Shown here in pieces: positions 35,157 through 46,655 of a stretch of 64,000 nucleotides of DNA; position 1 is the stretch's first letter; the number at the start of each line of letters is the position of its first letter. Made by a program: the position numbers and the translations under genes. This DNA comes from Trema orientale. Its lineage: Eukaryota; Streptophyta; Magnoliopsida; Rosales; Cannabaceae. A model generated the notes under the pieces. It ran no database searches. It was not told where the DNA came from and worked only from the letters and a program-made list of their open reading frames with translations. The stretch is taken from assembly GCA_002914845.1 (NCBI GenBank), contig JXTC01000282.1:131003-195002 (forward strand). The letters are read 5' to 3'.

Positions 35157-37839
35157 ACTTACTTCATTTAACCTATTGACCTCTTGTGTAAATCTTCTAT
35201 TCAAGTTTGAGTTGCGTCACTTGTGGTAAAATAGATTATGGCGGTTTTACTTGCTGATTATATATCTGTAGTTTTTTTCCCCTTAAATGTTTGCCTTGAA
35301 TTATGTATAATGTCTCAATATGCCATGAATTATCAAAAATTTCAATTTTGTCCATTGAACTACAAAAATCATCATTTATTTAGGCAAACAAAAAAGCTGC
35401 ACTTGTCATTTTGCTGATTTTAGTCTCAAATATTCATTTAGGTTTTCAGCGAATACTATAAAATGATGACACGTATTACTTTTTGTCTATTTGATTGGCG
35501 GAATAACAACTCTAATAGTTTGAGGGCGAAGTAGAAACCTTTATTAATTTGAGAGGCATAAGTGATCTCACCGGTTCCTTAGGAAGCTTAGAATTTTTGT
35601 ATCTATATGTACGATATATAGGAAGTTTTCTGAGTAAACTCTCTTCACCTATTACGTTTTCAGAGAGGTTAAATTAAAGGGATAATTGCGAAAAAAAATT
35701 ACTCTGAAAGATGATCATTTTGCAATTTTAATATTATTTTTTAGTCTGTGTAAAATTATATCTCCATATTTAATATTTCTGCAAATATCTACCCTTCGTG
35801 TCCAATTAACTAGTAAATTCTGCACTAAACACACAAAATCTGAATTATTGATATTTTATTTCTACTAATACATAGTTAAAATCTCATAAATCACCAAATT
35901 TGTACACAAATTGTAGAAATTTGCAAAAAATTTTAATATAGAGGTATAACTTTCATAAGCCAAAAAATACGGTTAAAACTGCAAAAAAAGTCATACTTCA
36001 TGATATTTTTTTATTAACCCTAAATTAAATAATAAACTTCTTAAATTTTGGGATCTCCGGATCGAATTTTAAGGAACTAGTTTTGTTAATAAACTAGGCT
36101 AAGATGAGTATAATATTGCTAGCAACACATTATTTTAGCCTTGCAAATGCTATCAAGACCACAAGTGCAACGAATGGATGCAACAATAATAGCGCCACTA
36201 GTAATAACCTATATGAAGTGAAATGCACTAGCTAACATCTTAGTCCCATGCCTCCTTTGTGATGTTTCTCAGCTTTTTGCCTTACTGATTTGGTGATATG
36301 ATACATCAAAAAAGATAAAATGAATAATTAGGATGGGTTTTCAATTCATGTTTTGTCTGGCTTTTTGTAGTTTGTCCTTGGTTTTGTTTTGTAATTGAAA
36401 ACTGAACTTTCAAAAGAAGAAGAAAACTCAAAAAAAAAAAAAAAATTAAAATTAAAAGTAAAGCTAGTTTCAAGTCTGAATTAAGTTTTAGGTTGGTAGC
36501 ACGCTTATCCTCTAAATTTATCATGAATCGCCTGTGGGTCTTGAGGAAAAAAAATTTACTAGGTCACTAAATTTATAAAATGTGACAATTAACTTCAAAC
36601 CAATAATGATGGTTAAATTTGTAACGAAATTCCGCATATACAATGTGTTTTGAAGGGGCAAATATGCCAATCTATATGTGAAACACGGTTTATATGACCA
36701 ATCCGCAATAAGTTTATAACTGTGTCTCAAATATAATAAACATCAATGGATTAGTGTTGATTGCCACTGTTATTGCAATTTCTTAAACTGTCCAAAAATA
36801 TAAAAGATCATATTTATAATTTATGTCAAGTTCAGGGATCAATCGTGCCAAAAATCTGAAGTTTTATGATGACTTATTTTACTATAGAAAATGGTTTTAA
36901 CGCGTATATAATTATACATAACCAACTCTCAGAGCTCAGAATGCAATCCAAAAATATGAAATATAAGATATGAAATATAATAAATATAAAATCCAAAGTT
37001 CAGAAAACGATTCTGTATTCTACAGGAGTAGGGTGCAACAAGAATCATTTAGAGTATTATCCGTACTGACCACTGGTTTTGATTTTATATTTTTCTTAAT
37101 TCCTATCAAAAGCTTACTATAAAATTTATATTAGTACTTATGACAACTAAGATCTGACACAAACTCAATTAACCAAATTTAGTGGGTATCTAAATATTGT
37201 TGTGTAACCAAAAATTCCACTTTCTTCTTTTTGTTTATGTAGAATCCTATTCAGTATCTTTAATTACTTAAACAAAGAAAATCTTCTAATAATATCTAAT
37301 TATTGTCTTATACATGCACCACCAAAGTCAATAATAACACTAATCTCTGTTTTTCACTTCTTATGTACTCAATCTGTATATATTTATACACACACAATAG
37401 ATCTACAAAGTTTTTTTTTTCAAAAAAAAAAAGATAAATAATAAATAAAAATAAAACCGCTAAATTTAAGACCTTTTAGTCTTTGGATTCTGTTAACCCT
37501 CTGAGTTATAATGCGAAAATACAAAGATAAATTATAAACGTTATGTAGAACTTATGTATTCTAAGATTTGGGATTCCATCTCTATCGACCTCACGAGATC
37601 TATATTCCACATGAAAGGCTACAGAACTACCGAAAATAATTAAGGAAAGCAATTTCCAACAATAAAAACCCTTTAATCCGGCAAGAAAAAAAAAAAAGAA
37701 AAAAAAAAAATGGGTTTGGGGCCCCAACCCCAAAGTTTTAAAACGTAACCCCGTTGAAAAAACAAAAAAAAAATGGAAGAATGAAAATAAGCAAGGAAAA
37801 TTAACAACCAAATTCAAAAAATTTTTATCTTAATGTGAA
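34310..37839. other. Cyclin 3' flank and intergenic DNA
   Basis: The first few hundred bases are probably 3' UTR. A microsatellite (ACA)n(ACT)n lies at 35111-35157. Nothing else was recognised; short ORFs here lack family motifs. Confidence 0.55.
35111..35157 (+). repeat. Compound ACA/ACT microsatellite
   Basis: About four ACA units followed by about eleven ACT units, preceded by a poly(A) run. Confidence 0.9.
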
Positions 37840-39335
37840 TTTGATGAATGATTAATTCACTCACAAATCAAGTATTATTCAGTTCAAATAATTGTGAGTT
37901 CTCAAACGTTTTTGTTGATTTGATGTATTTTTCTTTCATTTTTATAGTTCTTATGAATAAATGAGAATCAAGATGAATTTGTGCCAAATATGGGTATTTT
38001 AACTCTGTTAGCTTGAAGTTGAGTCCGATACGAACGCGTCACAATGAAAATCAGGCAAAGTGGAGCTAAAATTGTGAAACAGGGTACCTAGGAAGCAAGG
38101 TGTTGATTTTCTAAAACCGGGAGTGCCGCGGCTCTTGCCAAGAAGCGCTGCGGCGCTCTATGGAAGAAAATTTTCCAGAACCGTGAGCACCGCGGCGCTT
38201 GCCAAGGAACATCATGGTGCTCCCCCCACGTCTGGAACAACATTTCTAGTGAGATTTTGAGAGAAATCTCGGCCTTTGATTACATCCGATCGAATGGTCA
38301 GTTTTTTCTCCATGCTAGATCATTTGGGTGCCCTATAAATATATACTTAAACATAACACGTGTGAAGAGTTAGAGAAGAGACGCAACAAAGAGAGCTCAC
38401 ATTTCAAAGAAAGAGGAGAGCTTTAGAGCTGAAATTTGGATAGGGTGCTTGAGAGAGATGCTTGAAGAACGAAAGCTTGAAATTCTACCTCCACAAAACA
38501 GTTTTCCCTTCCTCTTTCTTACCCTAATTTTATTTGAATTTTGTATTATGCTTGAAGTTATGAACATGTTTGGATATATAAAATTCTTATTGAAATTAGT
38601 ATTGGATTCTCCTATGTTAAACTAGTTGTTATATGCTAAGGGAATGATGTAGTTTATACTTTAATTCTATATCTTAATTTTTAATATGTTCTTTGATGTT
38701 GTTCTTGAATTTATTTGTGGGATTCCATGCTTAATACTTCTTATTAGATAATTTGGTTTCTAGAATTCTACACTCGAGAGATCGAATTTTAAATACGAAC
38801 ATAGGATAATATATCCTAGGATTTTGTAAAGTTTGAGAGAACCTATAATTCCTTTGAAGCTATGATCAAAGAACTATTGAATATATAAAATTTCTAGTTT
38901 CTTGATTCAGAATAGAGATATTGAAATCATGAATTTAGGAATGATTTTACTCGGCACTCGAGAGAGGAAGTAGAAATACTATCCAGTTCTTGGTTTATAA
39001 ACTTGAAATAATTGATTAGAACACAATTTTTTAATCAAAAGACATAATTGATGGTTAGTTGAATTCAATCCCCTAGTATATTTGCACATAGAAGTCTCCA
39101 TATTTTATTTATGTATTTATATTTATATTTATATTCATGTTTGTATTTATTTATTTAAGTATAAATTTATATAGTTTGGTTGCCTAAATAAAGTTAGGTT
39201 ATAATAATTCTGGTACTTAATGATAATTTAACACTCAACTACTCGTGGGATCAACAACTCTATACTTATCACTTTATTACTTGTTTACGATCCGTGCACT
39301 TGTGGTTATTTTACTTATATGTATTTTGCGTAACA
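37840..39335 (+). mobile_element. LTR-like remnant (probably Gypsy-type)
   Basis: The block has the layout of a plant LTR. It has a GC-rich part with a duplicated motif (CCGCGGCTCTTGCCAAG at about 38127 and CCGCGGCGCTTGCCAAGG at about 38191) and a TATA-like CCCTATAAATATATAC at 38333. A long transcribed-looking region follows, and the terminal wording is GGGATCAACAACTC, TTTACGATCCGTGCACTTG near 39250-39303, familiar from plant Gypsy LTRs. No internal coding domains adjoin it. The borders are approximate and no target duplication was found. Confidence 0.5.
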
Positions 39336-41327
39336 AAATTCTGTGTCAAAGTATCTATTACTTGTCAATCCATGACATTTGTATTTATGTGTTTCGGTTA
39401 ACTTTTTGACTTTCTTTTTTTTTTCTTTTTTTCTTTTTTTTAAAGGTAGCTCAAGGGAATTTATCATTGGAAAGATGTCTAATCGTCCTCAAGAGCATCA
39501 TATAAAAAAGAGGAATATATCCCATCTCCTAATAAAGGAACCAACAATCCTAGACTCATTTACGCGAGAGTGTGGACTACTATACTTCATTGACGAGAAA
39601 TATGATAACAATTTCCATCTCTTTCAAGTCAGATCGAATCAATAATATTATCTACAATCAATCCATGAAACATATTAACATAAAGATTATTAATGGTTGT
39701 TTATTAAAGGAAAAAAAAAAAAAAAAGAGAGAGAGAGAGAGATAGAGAGATTATTAATGGTTTTGAGTCTTTTGACAATGTTTACAGCATCACATTCCAA
39801 AAGTTTTAGTGGAATTAAAAAAAAAAAATTGTTGATGCATGATGTTGACTTTCGATATTGGAAGGATAAAAGTTTAAAAAGGAAAGTGATCCATGGATTG
39901 TAGTTGGTTTTTCATTTTATCGGCCAATTTAAGATGAGGGGGGGGAAAAAAAAAAACCATTAAATGTGGCAACCACTTAGTCTACTTTAGTAAATCAACG
40001 TGAAGAGCATGAAGCGAAATTAGTAAATATTGTTTCTCTTTAAATCGCGTCTAGATGATAAGAAATATTCGTAGAGTCATTATTCATCAAAATACTTTTG
40101 GAAACTGCATTAACACCTAATTAATTTTAAATATGAAAAAAACCATGATTTTTTGGGGGGGACCAACAAGGAAAAAATAAATTGTGTCAATAGATGAAGA
40201 TTAGACAATCGTGATCATCATACTACTCAAATCCAGCTCTACAATGCTAATTGATCACGACGAAATACAATGCCACCACTAGAATTAGTGTGTTAGCACT
40301 GACGCGCAAAAACTGATATTACTATGTCAAAACTTAGTTTAAATAATTTAAGCCATGCTTGACATTAAAAATAGTGGAGAATCCTGGTATATGTGTACGG
40401 TAAGAAAGCAAAACAAATATAAGAATTAAGAAACAAGACAATAAGAATCTCGAAATTATAAATCACTAGAAATCACCCCCATGCCCCTTCAAGTTAAACA
40501 ATTTCAGATTTTGGTCGGTTTGAACCAAATAAGTTAAGGCTATTACAACCTATCACCCCCTCCCAGAAAAAAAAAAAAAAAAAAAAAGGAAAAGACAAGT
40601 TGACGTTGTTTTAGTCATCTCAAAGAAACACGTCACTAATATTAGATCAGGAAAACATGTATTTTATCTCTTAAAAAATATGCTTTGATGGAAGAGAAGA
40701 ACTAATCGTAGAGCTGAAACTTGCAATATGTTCAACAATTCAAGCATAAAAGATATAAACAACATTAAAACTTAAAAGAAACTCGTACAAAATCTTTATG
40801 AAAAAACCGCCGCAATAATTAAAATACTGTCTGTGGAGTTTCAAGAAAATATGTTCAATTTTAACATTACTTCTCAAAAGCAGCCATATATATAATGACA
40901 AAAGTTAAATACTTTCCAAGGGACAAAGTTTCTTGCTTTTGAAAGGACGAACGCAATTCATTTACGACAATTACTGGAATCTAACGTTGTTAAAATAATA
41001 AATAATAATACTTATTTTAAAGGAATGGATTAACTAACCATGAATGCAATGACTAATGAGACCAAATAAGAGCTTAAAATTTAAATTCCCTTTAGTCGTT
41101 TAGTAAAGCTTCAAATGAATCATTAGACGACTTTATTTACTACTAGTTAGGAGGGAAAAAAAAAAAACTAACTATGAGATGCAATGACTGATGAGACCAA
41201 ATCAGAGCTTAGAATTTAAATCCTCTTCTTCTTCTTTTTTTCCTCCTAACTTGTACGCATACACTACATATTTAAAAATAAATTACTTTTCCAAAAAAGC
41301 TTGTAATTTTCATTTCATCTTTTTTTA
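39336..41327. other. Intergenic, with one poly(A)/GA insertion and a local duplication
   Basis: AGATTATTAATGGTT at 39684-39698 and 39748-39762 flanks a 49-bp A- and GA-rich insertion. About 60 bp (ACTAACCATGAATGCAATGA...) at 41035-41095 recurs diverged at 41168-41225. Nothing else was recognised. Confidence 0.6.
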
Positions 41328-42432
41328 AAAGCTTTTTAATACAAAAGCCCCTTGAACTTGAAACAATCTAGTAAAATTAATCACGAACTCAATTATTTGG
41401 AGCAAAATCTCCTAATCTTCCCTAAAATTAGTTCCGTCAGATAACAAAGTTATTTCCGTTATTTTTTTTAATCAAGTGACATACACGTATTGTGAACTCA
41501 AGGGTAAAACAGGGTTATAGCAAAAATTATTTAAAAAAATGGAGGATTAAAAAATAATGTAAAATCGATCACCTTGTATTTGAATGAAATGGCTGAAAGC
41601 CAAAAAGTGTACTATTTCCATTAATTCTTGCAAGACTTCTCAAAAAGATTCCCATTCATATTTCCCTTAAAATACATTAAAAGTTTCATAAAAAAAAAAA
41701 TCGTATCACAAGAAGATAGTGTTTTTCATCTACGGATGACAAGTCAAAATTCTGGACAATAACAAGGTTGCCAAAAAATATAAATAAAAAAAAGCATGAA
41801 AAAAAAAAGAGATGAAAAACATTATAAACCGAATACATGAACCATAGATGAAAAACATAAACTGAATTTTTTACACATTCAGACCCCCATTTTTCACAAC
41901 AAAAATTGAAAAAATAGGACAAAAAATAATAATCGTAGTCAGGCTCAGGGTCACCGTCTCTTCTTCGTATTGTCATATTTTCACTCAAAATAAATCCTAA
42001 GATCTCTTAAACTGACCAAATAGAAATTTGAAAATCTAAAATCCCCAATATTTGAACACGAATTTACTTTGATTTTGAGTCATAAAACTATTGAAAAGCC
42101 TCCCAAATAAAAACCATATTTCTTTTCCAGTGCTTCTACCTTCCAAAATCCGAATAAAAAAATTAAAACACACCTCTTTACACACATGGCCATTTGTTTT
42201 CCCTTCAATATGAAACAAAAATACCGATTATGCCCTTAAGTTCACAATACTTATATGTCACATGATTATAAATAAAAATAAAAATAAAAAAAAAATAAAA
42301 ATGGAAATGGCTTTCTTATCTAATGGAACTAATTTTGGGGAAGATTAGAGGATTTTGCTATAAATAGTTGAGTTCATAGTTAATTTTATTAGACTATTTT
42401 AAGTTCAAGAGTCTTTGTATTAAAAAGCTTTA
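41328..42432. mobile_element. Large foldback element (family F, copy 1)
   Basis: The left arm (AGCTTTTTAATACAAAAGCC, GAACTTGAAACAATCTAGTA, GAGCAAAATCTCCTAATCTT, AAAATTAGTTCCGTCAG) is the imperfect inverse of the right arm ending at 42432. Inverse pairing continues inward through GTGACATACACGTATTGTGA against the region near 42250, so the arms exceed 200 bp. The element is about 1.1 kb with no ORF of known type. A second copy lies at 55112-56083. Confidence 0.8.
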
Positions 42433-42739
42433 TTTTTTAATGTGCTTCTTCTAAAGTCCAAATATAAGCATTCTTTTTCAAAAAAGAAAAAAAAATGTTC
42501 ATTTTCTTTTGATCATCATCAGAACTTCATCTCAGAAAACATTTTCTTTAGAGTGACCGCCCTACGAGCGTTTTTTTTTTTTTTTTTTCCGGCTCTGGAC
42601 CGCCCTACGAGCTATTATCAATACTTGTCATTCTCTATTTTATGAGGGCCTGAGATACACATAGTTGCCTTTGCTTTGGAGAAATGGGCCTGGCTAAGAG
42701 TATTTTGGACTAAAACCACTATTTTTTTGGAGTCTATTG
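42433..42739. other. Intergenic, with a poly(T) insertion
   Basis: GACCGCCCTACGAGC at 42555-42569 and 42598-42612 flanks a 28-bp insertion (G, eighteen T, CCGGCTCTG). No other feature was seen. Confidence 0.8.
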
Positions 42740-43241
42740 AAAAGGGAAATTAACCTGGATAGTACTAATTTGAAACAAAATTACTTTTTTACTAGTTTTT
42801 TTTTCAAATTGGCATTTCTAGTAGTATCACAAATGGTATGACGAGGGGTCACACAATTTATAACTATAAAATTATAACTTTTCTAAGACTAATCAATAGT
42901 CACAAATTGTATAACCCTCTGTCACAGAAGGTCACAAAACACTAAAACACTATTAAAAAAAATCATTTTTCAAATCACTCTTAAAACGTCATCTTAGTCA
43001 AAATTACCATTATTTATTTCAATTTCCCTATTGAAAATAAACCTTTTTAGGAGTATCATAATTTTCAATGACCAGGTAGTCACTATGTATATCACCATAA
43101 ATTTATAATTTTGAAAGAACTATTCAGCAGTCACTTATATAATGACTATCTCTCCTACACTCCTAAAAAAATCATTTTTCAAAATAATCTTGAAAAAATC
43201 ATTTTAGTCCAAATTACACCTAGCTACGTCCATTTCCCTTT
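42740..43241. mobile_element. Foldback MITE (family D, copy 1)
   Basis: The left end AAAGGGAAATTAACC...AGTACTAATTTG pairs with the right end, whose minus strand reads AAAGGGAAATGGACGTAGCT...TGTAATTTGGAC. The interior carries repeats of ATTTATAACT/CAGTCAC words. The family recurs at 44589-44863 and partially at 43603-43815. Confidence 0.55.
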
Positions 43242-43324
43242 GCTTTGTTTGGGCCTCCTTTTATCTTGCAGTTTTAGAAGGAGGAAAGGAGAAATATATG
43301 ACCATAAATTTAGGGGCTTATAGA

Positions 43325-43605
43325 AATATGATTAAATTTTGAGCCCAATTTCAGTAAATGTCCATTTGTCAAATGTTATAGCAAAATGTCTGGTATATAT
43401 GCATATATACCAAGTATAAAATTTTATATACCAAGTGTAAAAAATTATATACCCAGTGTATTTCAGTACAGTAACTAAAATTAGTAGATATGTGTATCTA
43501 CCAAGTGTAAAAATATATATACCTGGACATTTTGCTATAAAATTTTAAAAGTGAACATCTACTTAATCAAATTTAAAATTTTGATCTTCCACCTAAATTT
43601 CTCAT
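43325..43605 (+). mobile_element. Truncated copy of the family B MITE
   Basis: It matches about 5690-5960 throughout (GTAAATGTCCATTTGTCAAA, ACCAAGTATAAAA, AGTAACTAAAATTAGTAGAT, ACCAAGTGTAAAAATATATA). The left arm of about 160 bp is missing. The copy sits between two direct copies of a segment of about 190 bp. Confidence 0.8.
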
Positions 43606-43815
43606 AAATTTATGACTTTAAGAACTATTCAGCGGTCACTTATATCATGACTATCTCTCCCACACTCCTAAAAAGGTCATTTTTCAAAATAATCTTGAAA
43701 TATTTTGAAAAAATCATTTTAGTCCAAATTACTCCTAGCTACGTCCATGTCCCTTTGCTTTAGGCTACTTTGGGCCTCCTTTCAATGGGCCATCTTGCTG
43801 TTTTAGAAGAATAAA
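43603..43815 (+). repeat. Second copy of a segment of about 190 bp also at 43090-43286
   Basis: AGAACTATTCAGCRGTCACTTATAT, TGACTATCTCTCC and TAGCTACGTCCATKTCCCTT occur in both, with a short insertion of about 12 bp in the second. Both are ends of family D. Together they flank the truncated family B copy. Confidence 0.7.
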
Positions 43816-43839
43816 TTAGTTGTATACCACTTTTTTTCC

Positions 43840-44225
43840 TCATTAATTAAATCTACCACCATACCACTTTTTTAAAATGAATTCTTGATGAATTCTTGAC
43901 GAATTCTTGACAATCTTGACAGATTCTTGAACGATTCTTGACGTCAACGGCGATCTTGAAGAATTCTTGATGAATTTTTGAGGGATTCTTGACAATCTTG
44001 ATGGATTCTTGATGAATTCTTGACTTTAGCGGGTTATTGATGAATTCTTGACGGATTCTTGTCAATCTTGATGGATTCTTGATGGATTCTTGGCGTCAGT
44101 GGTAATCTTGATAGATTCTTGATGGATTCTTAACGGATTCTTAATAAATTCTTGACAGATTATTGACTAATTAATTCCCAAAAGTGGTAGAATCTAATAG
44201 TGGTGGTAAATTTAGTTAAACATTT
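43840..44225 (+). mobile_element. TIR element with an 11-bp minisatellite body (copy 1)
   Basis: The ends are inverse: TAAATCTACCACCATACCAC at about 43848 and, on the minus strand of the right end, TAAATTTACCACCACTATTAG with TACCACTTTT. The body (43878-44165) is about 25 variants of GAATTCTTGAT/GATTCTTGATG. A longer-range punctuation (TTGACGTCAACGG, TTGACTTTAGCGG, TTGGCGTCAGTGG) falls about every 70-85 bp. A second, inverted copy lies at 49386-49555. Confidence 0.7.
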
Positions 44226-44588
44226 GAAAAAAATGATAATTGTCTACTTAACCAGTTTTAGAAGGAGAAAAAGAGAAATTTACACCCGGTACCCGTTTTT
44301 GTGCCATATATTTTACAAATACTCATTTTTATATTTTGTTTCAAAAATACTCGTTTTATAGCATACATTTTATATGTAAAATATGTATAGTATACATTGT
44401 AAATTTTTGGTATGTTTTACATTTATTGTGTAAATTATACCTATAGTATACATTTTGAAATGTATATAGATTTTTATATATAAAAAACTATTAGTTTACA
44501 TTTCTCCAAAAACAGGTATTGTGTGTAATAAAACTAGAAAATGGGTATTTATCAAAATGTGTTTAATAAAACTGGTTTTTTATGAACT
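44226..44588. other. AT-rich spacer, nothing definite
   Basis: Many ATGTATA/TATACAT words give weak self-complementarity. No gene was recognised. Confidence 0.4.
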
Positions 44589-44863
44589 TTTCCCGATAAA
44601 AGGACATAGGTAGGACAAATTTGGGCCAAAATGACTTTTTTGTCCATTTTTTTTAAGTGACATTTTTAGAAGTCTTATTCTATCGTCAAGAGTTTCTTCA
44701 CCATAAAAAGACCATTGTTTAGGATTTTTTTTTACGATCAAGATATTCCTGAATAGGTTAAGACGTACTTTGACACTCCTAAAAATATCACTTTTAGAAA
44801 AATGCACGAAAAAGTCTTTTGGCCCAAGTTAGTCCTATGCATGTCATATTCTCTTATAGAGGA
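44589..44863. mobile_element. Foldback MITE (family D, copy 2)
   Basis: The left arm GACATAGGTAGGACAAATTT, GGGCCAAAATGACTTTTT is the inverse of the right arm, whose minus strand reads GACATGCATAGGACTAACTT, GGGCCAAAAGACTTTTT. The arms are about 120 bp and meet near 44725. Confidence 0.7.
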
Positions 44864-45014
44864 ACAAAATTGGTAAAATGCACCTAACTAGTAGTGTTTT
44901 TGGGATAGGGAAATGGACCGACGAGGAGTAATTTTTGGAAAACTTTTTACTAGTAAAAAGAAAAAGTAACTTTAAAAAGAGTTATGAAAAATTATTTAAA
45001 TCCAAATGATCTTA

Positions 45015-45420
45015 CATCATGTTTGGTTCAAAGGAATCAACCTTGAAATGGAAAGGTGATTCTAAAAGAAAGTATATTCCTTTGTTTGGTTGTATTTTTA
45101 GCAAAAGAATTGTGATTCCTTGTGATTCCAATGGAATCACAATTACATTAAATAGTGGAATTATTATTCCACTCTACCACCAATGGAATTAGAATTCTAT
45201 CATTTTACAAAAATTTTAATACCCAGTTTTTCCTATTTTGTTCTTTCAAAATATCTAAAAGTAAAGGTATTTTTGGCAACAGAATATTTTTTCCATTCCA
45301 TTCCAAGACTATTTCAAGTTTCAACCAAACAATAGATTATTATTCCTATTCATTTTCTAATTCCATCCCATTACGATTCTCATTACCATTCTAATTCCAT
45401 TCTACGAACCAAACACCACC
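45015..45420. mobile_element. PIF/Harbinger-type MITE with TTA duplication
   Basis: The ends CATCATGTTTGGTTC and GAACCAAACACCACC are imperfect inverses. TTA at 45012-45014 and 45421-45423 is the expected 3-bp target duplication. The interior repeats GGAATCA/ATTCCATT words. A short chance ORF spans it. Confidence 0.75.
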
Positions 45421-45423
45421 TTA

Positions 45424-46149
45424 GTATAATCCTTTTTCTTTTGGGATAAAATGACTTTTCTAGGAATATTTATAAAGTGACTTTCTTAAGTGTATCACGA
45501 TATTGTGACCGGTGATTGGTCTTTAAAAAGTCATAAATTTTATTTTTAAAAAAATGATAAAATTATGGTCATAAATATAATGACTGCCCATTACGACTTT
45601 GAAACATAATTATAGAAGGAAAAAAGACACTTAGTACTACCTTTTGATAAAAAATACCAAGAATACTATGTCCAAACTTTTACTTATTTTTGTACTACCT
45701 TTTTTTAGAAAAATAACAAATTCTTGCTAAGAAAGACCAAATAAAATCTTAGAATTTCTATTTTTTCTTGTTTCTTTTTGCTACTAGTTTACTTGTAGCT
45801 GATTACTCTTAAAACTAATTACCAATTTATTATTAGAAATCATAAACTAATTGATTTTTAGAAACTAGAAACCAAATTGATTACTGAAAACCAACAACTA
45901 TATTGGTTTCTACTATAAATTTCATAACTATTTAGTTAATAAAAATTGAAAGCCAAATTTGTTTTTATCATAAACAATAGAACTATTTGGTTAATTCAAT
46001 TATTGATTACTAAAAAAACCAATTTGGTTATTCGAAACTAGTTACCAGAATCCAAAAATCAATATATATTTCTGTTGCTTTTACTTCAAAAATATAATTA
46101 CTTAATTTGAGAACTTGATCATATTCTTCAGCGTCCTTGTTCAATGCCT
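45424..46149. other. Low-complexity AT-rich DNA with weak repeats
   Basis: From about 45780 to 46080, AACTAATT, AAACCAA and TTTGGTT words recur on both strands and merge into the following array. No gene was recognised. Confidence 0.4.
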
Positions 46150-46655
46150 CACCCAATTCTTGCTACAGGGCATTCTGCAAAAAAGAAATCATAATAGCTT
46201 TCAGAAAACTTTCATTGTTTACTGTGATTTGAAAAAGAAACCACAATGGTTTCTAAGAAACTTTCGTAGTTTCCTGTGATTTACTTAGTTACAGGATATT
46301 CTGCTAAAAGGAAATCACGATGATTTCTAGGAAACCTTTGTGGTTTCTTATGATTTATTTAGCTACAAGACATTCTGCAAAAAAGAAACCACAATGGTTT
46401 CCAAAATATTCATGGTTTCATGTGATTTACTTACGTATATGACATTTGGCTAAAGAAAACCAAACTGGTTTCTAGGAAACCTTTGTGCTTTCCTGTGATT
46501 TACTTATGTATAGGCCTTTCGGCTAAAGGAAACCAAACTAGTTTCCAGGAAACTTTTGTAGTTTCCTGTGATTTACTTACTTACAGTACATTCTGCTAAT
46601 AGGAAACCAAATTAAACCAAATTAGTTTCTAGAAAACCTTTGTGGTTTTTTGTTA
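46150..46655 (+). repeat. Tandem array, about six units of 73 bp
   Basis: Each unit has TGTGATTTACTTA, ACA-CATTCTGCTAAA, GAAACCACAATGGTTTC and TAGGAAACCTTTGTGGTTTC in order. The TGTGATTTA word recurs at about 46222, 46275, 46350, 46422, 46495 and 46567. Each unit contains short palindromes (AAACCACAATGGTTT), so every unit could form small hairpins. Confidence 0.8.

Noticed and set aside
43853..44065. ORF (and its counterpart ending at 49552) sharing a KKVxWW end
   Set aside because: The translations are readings of the 11-bp minisatellite (HQESIK-like repeats) and of the shared element terminus, not a conserved protein.
43840..44225. CRISPR-like array reading of the 11-bp repeat block
   Set aside because: There are no unique spacers of even length, the unit is 11 bp and variable, and the genome is a plant's.
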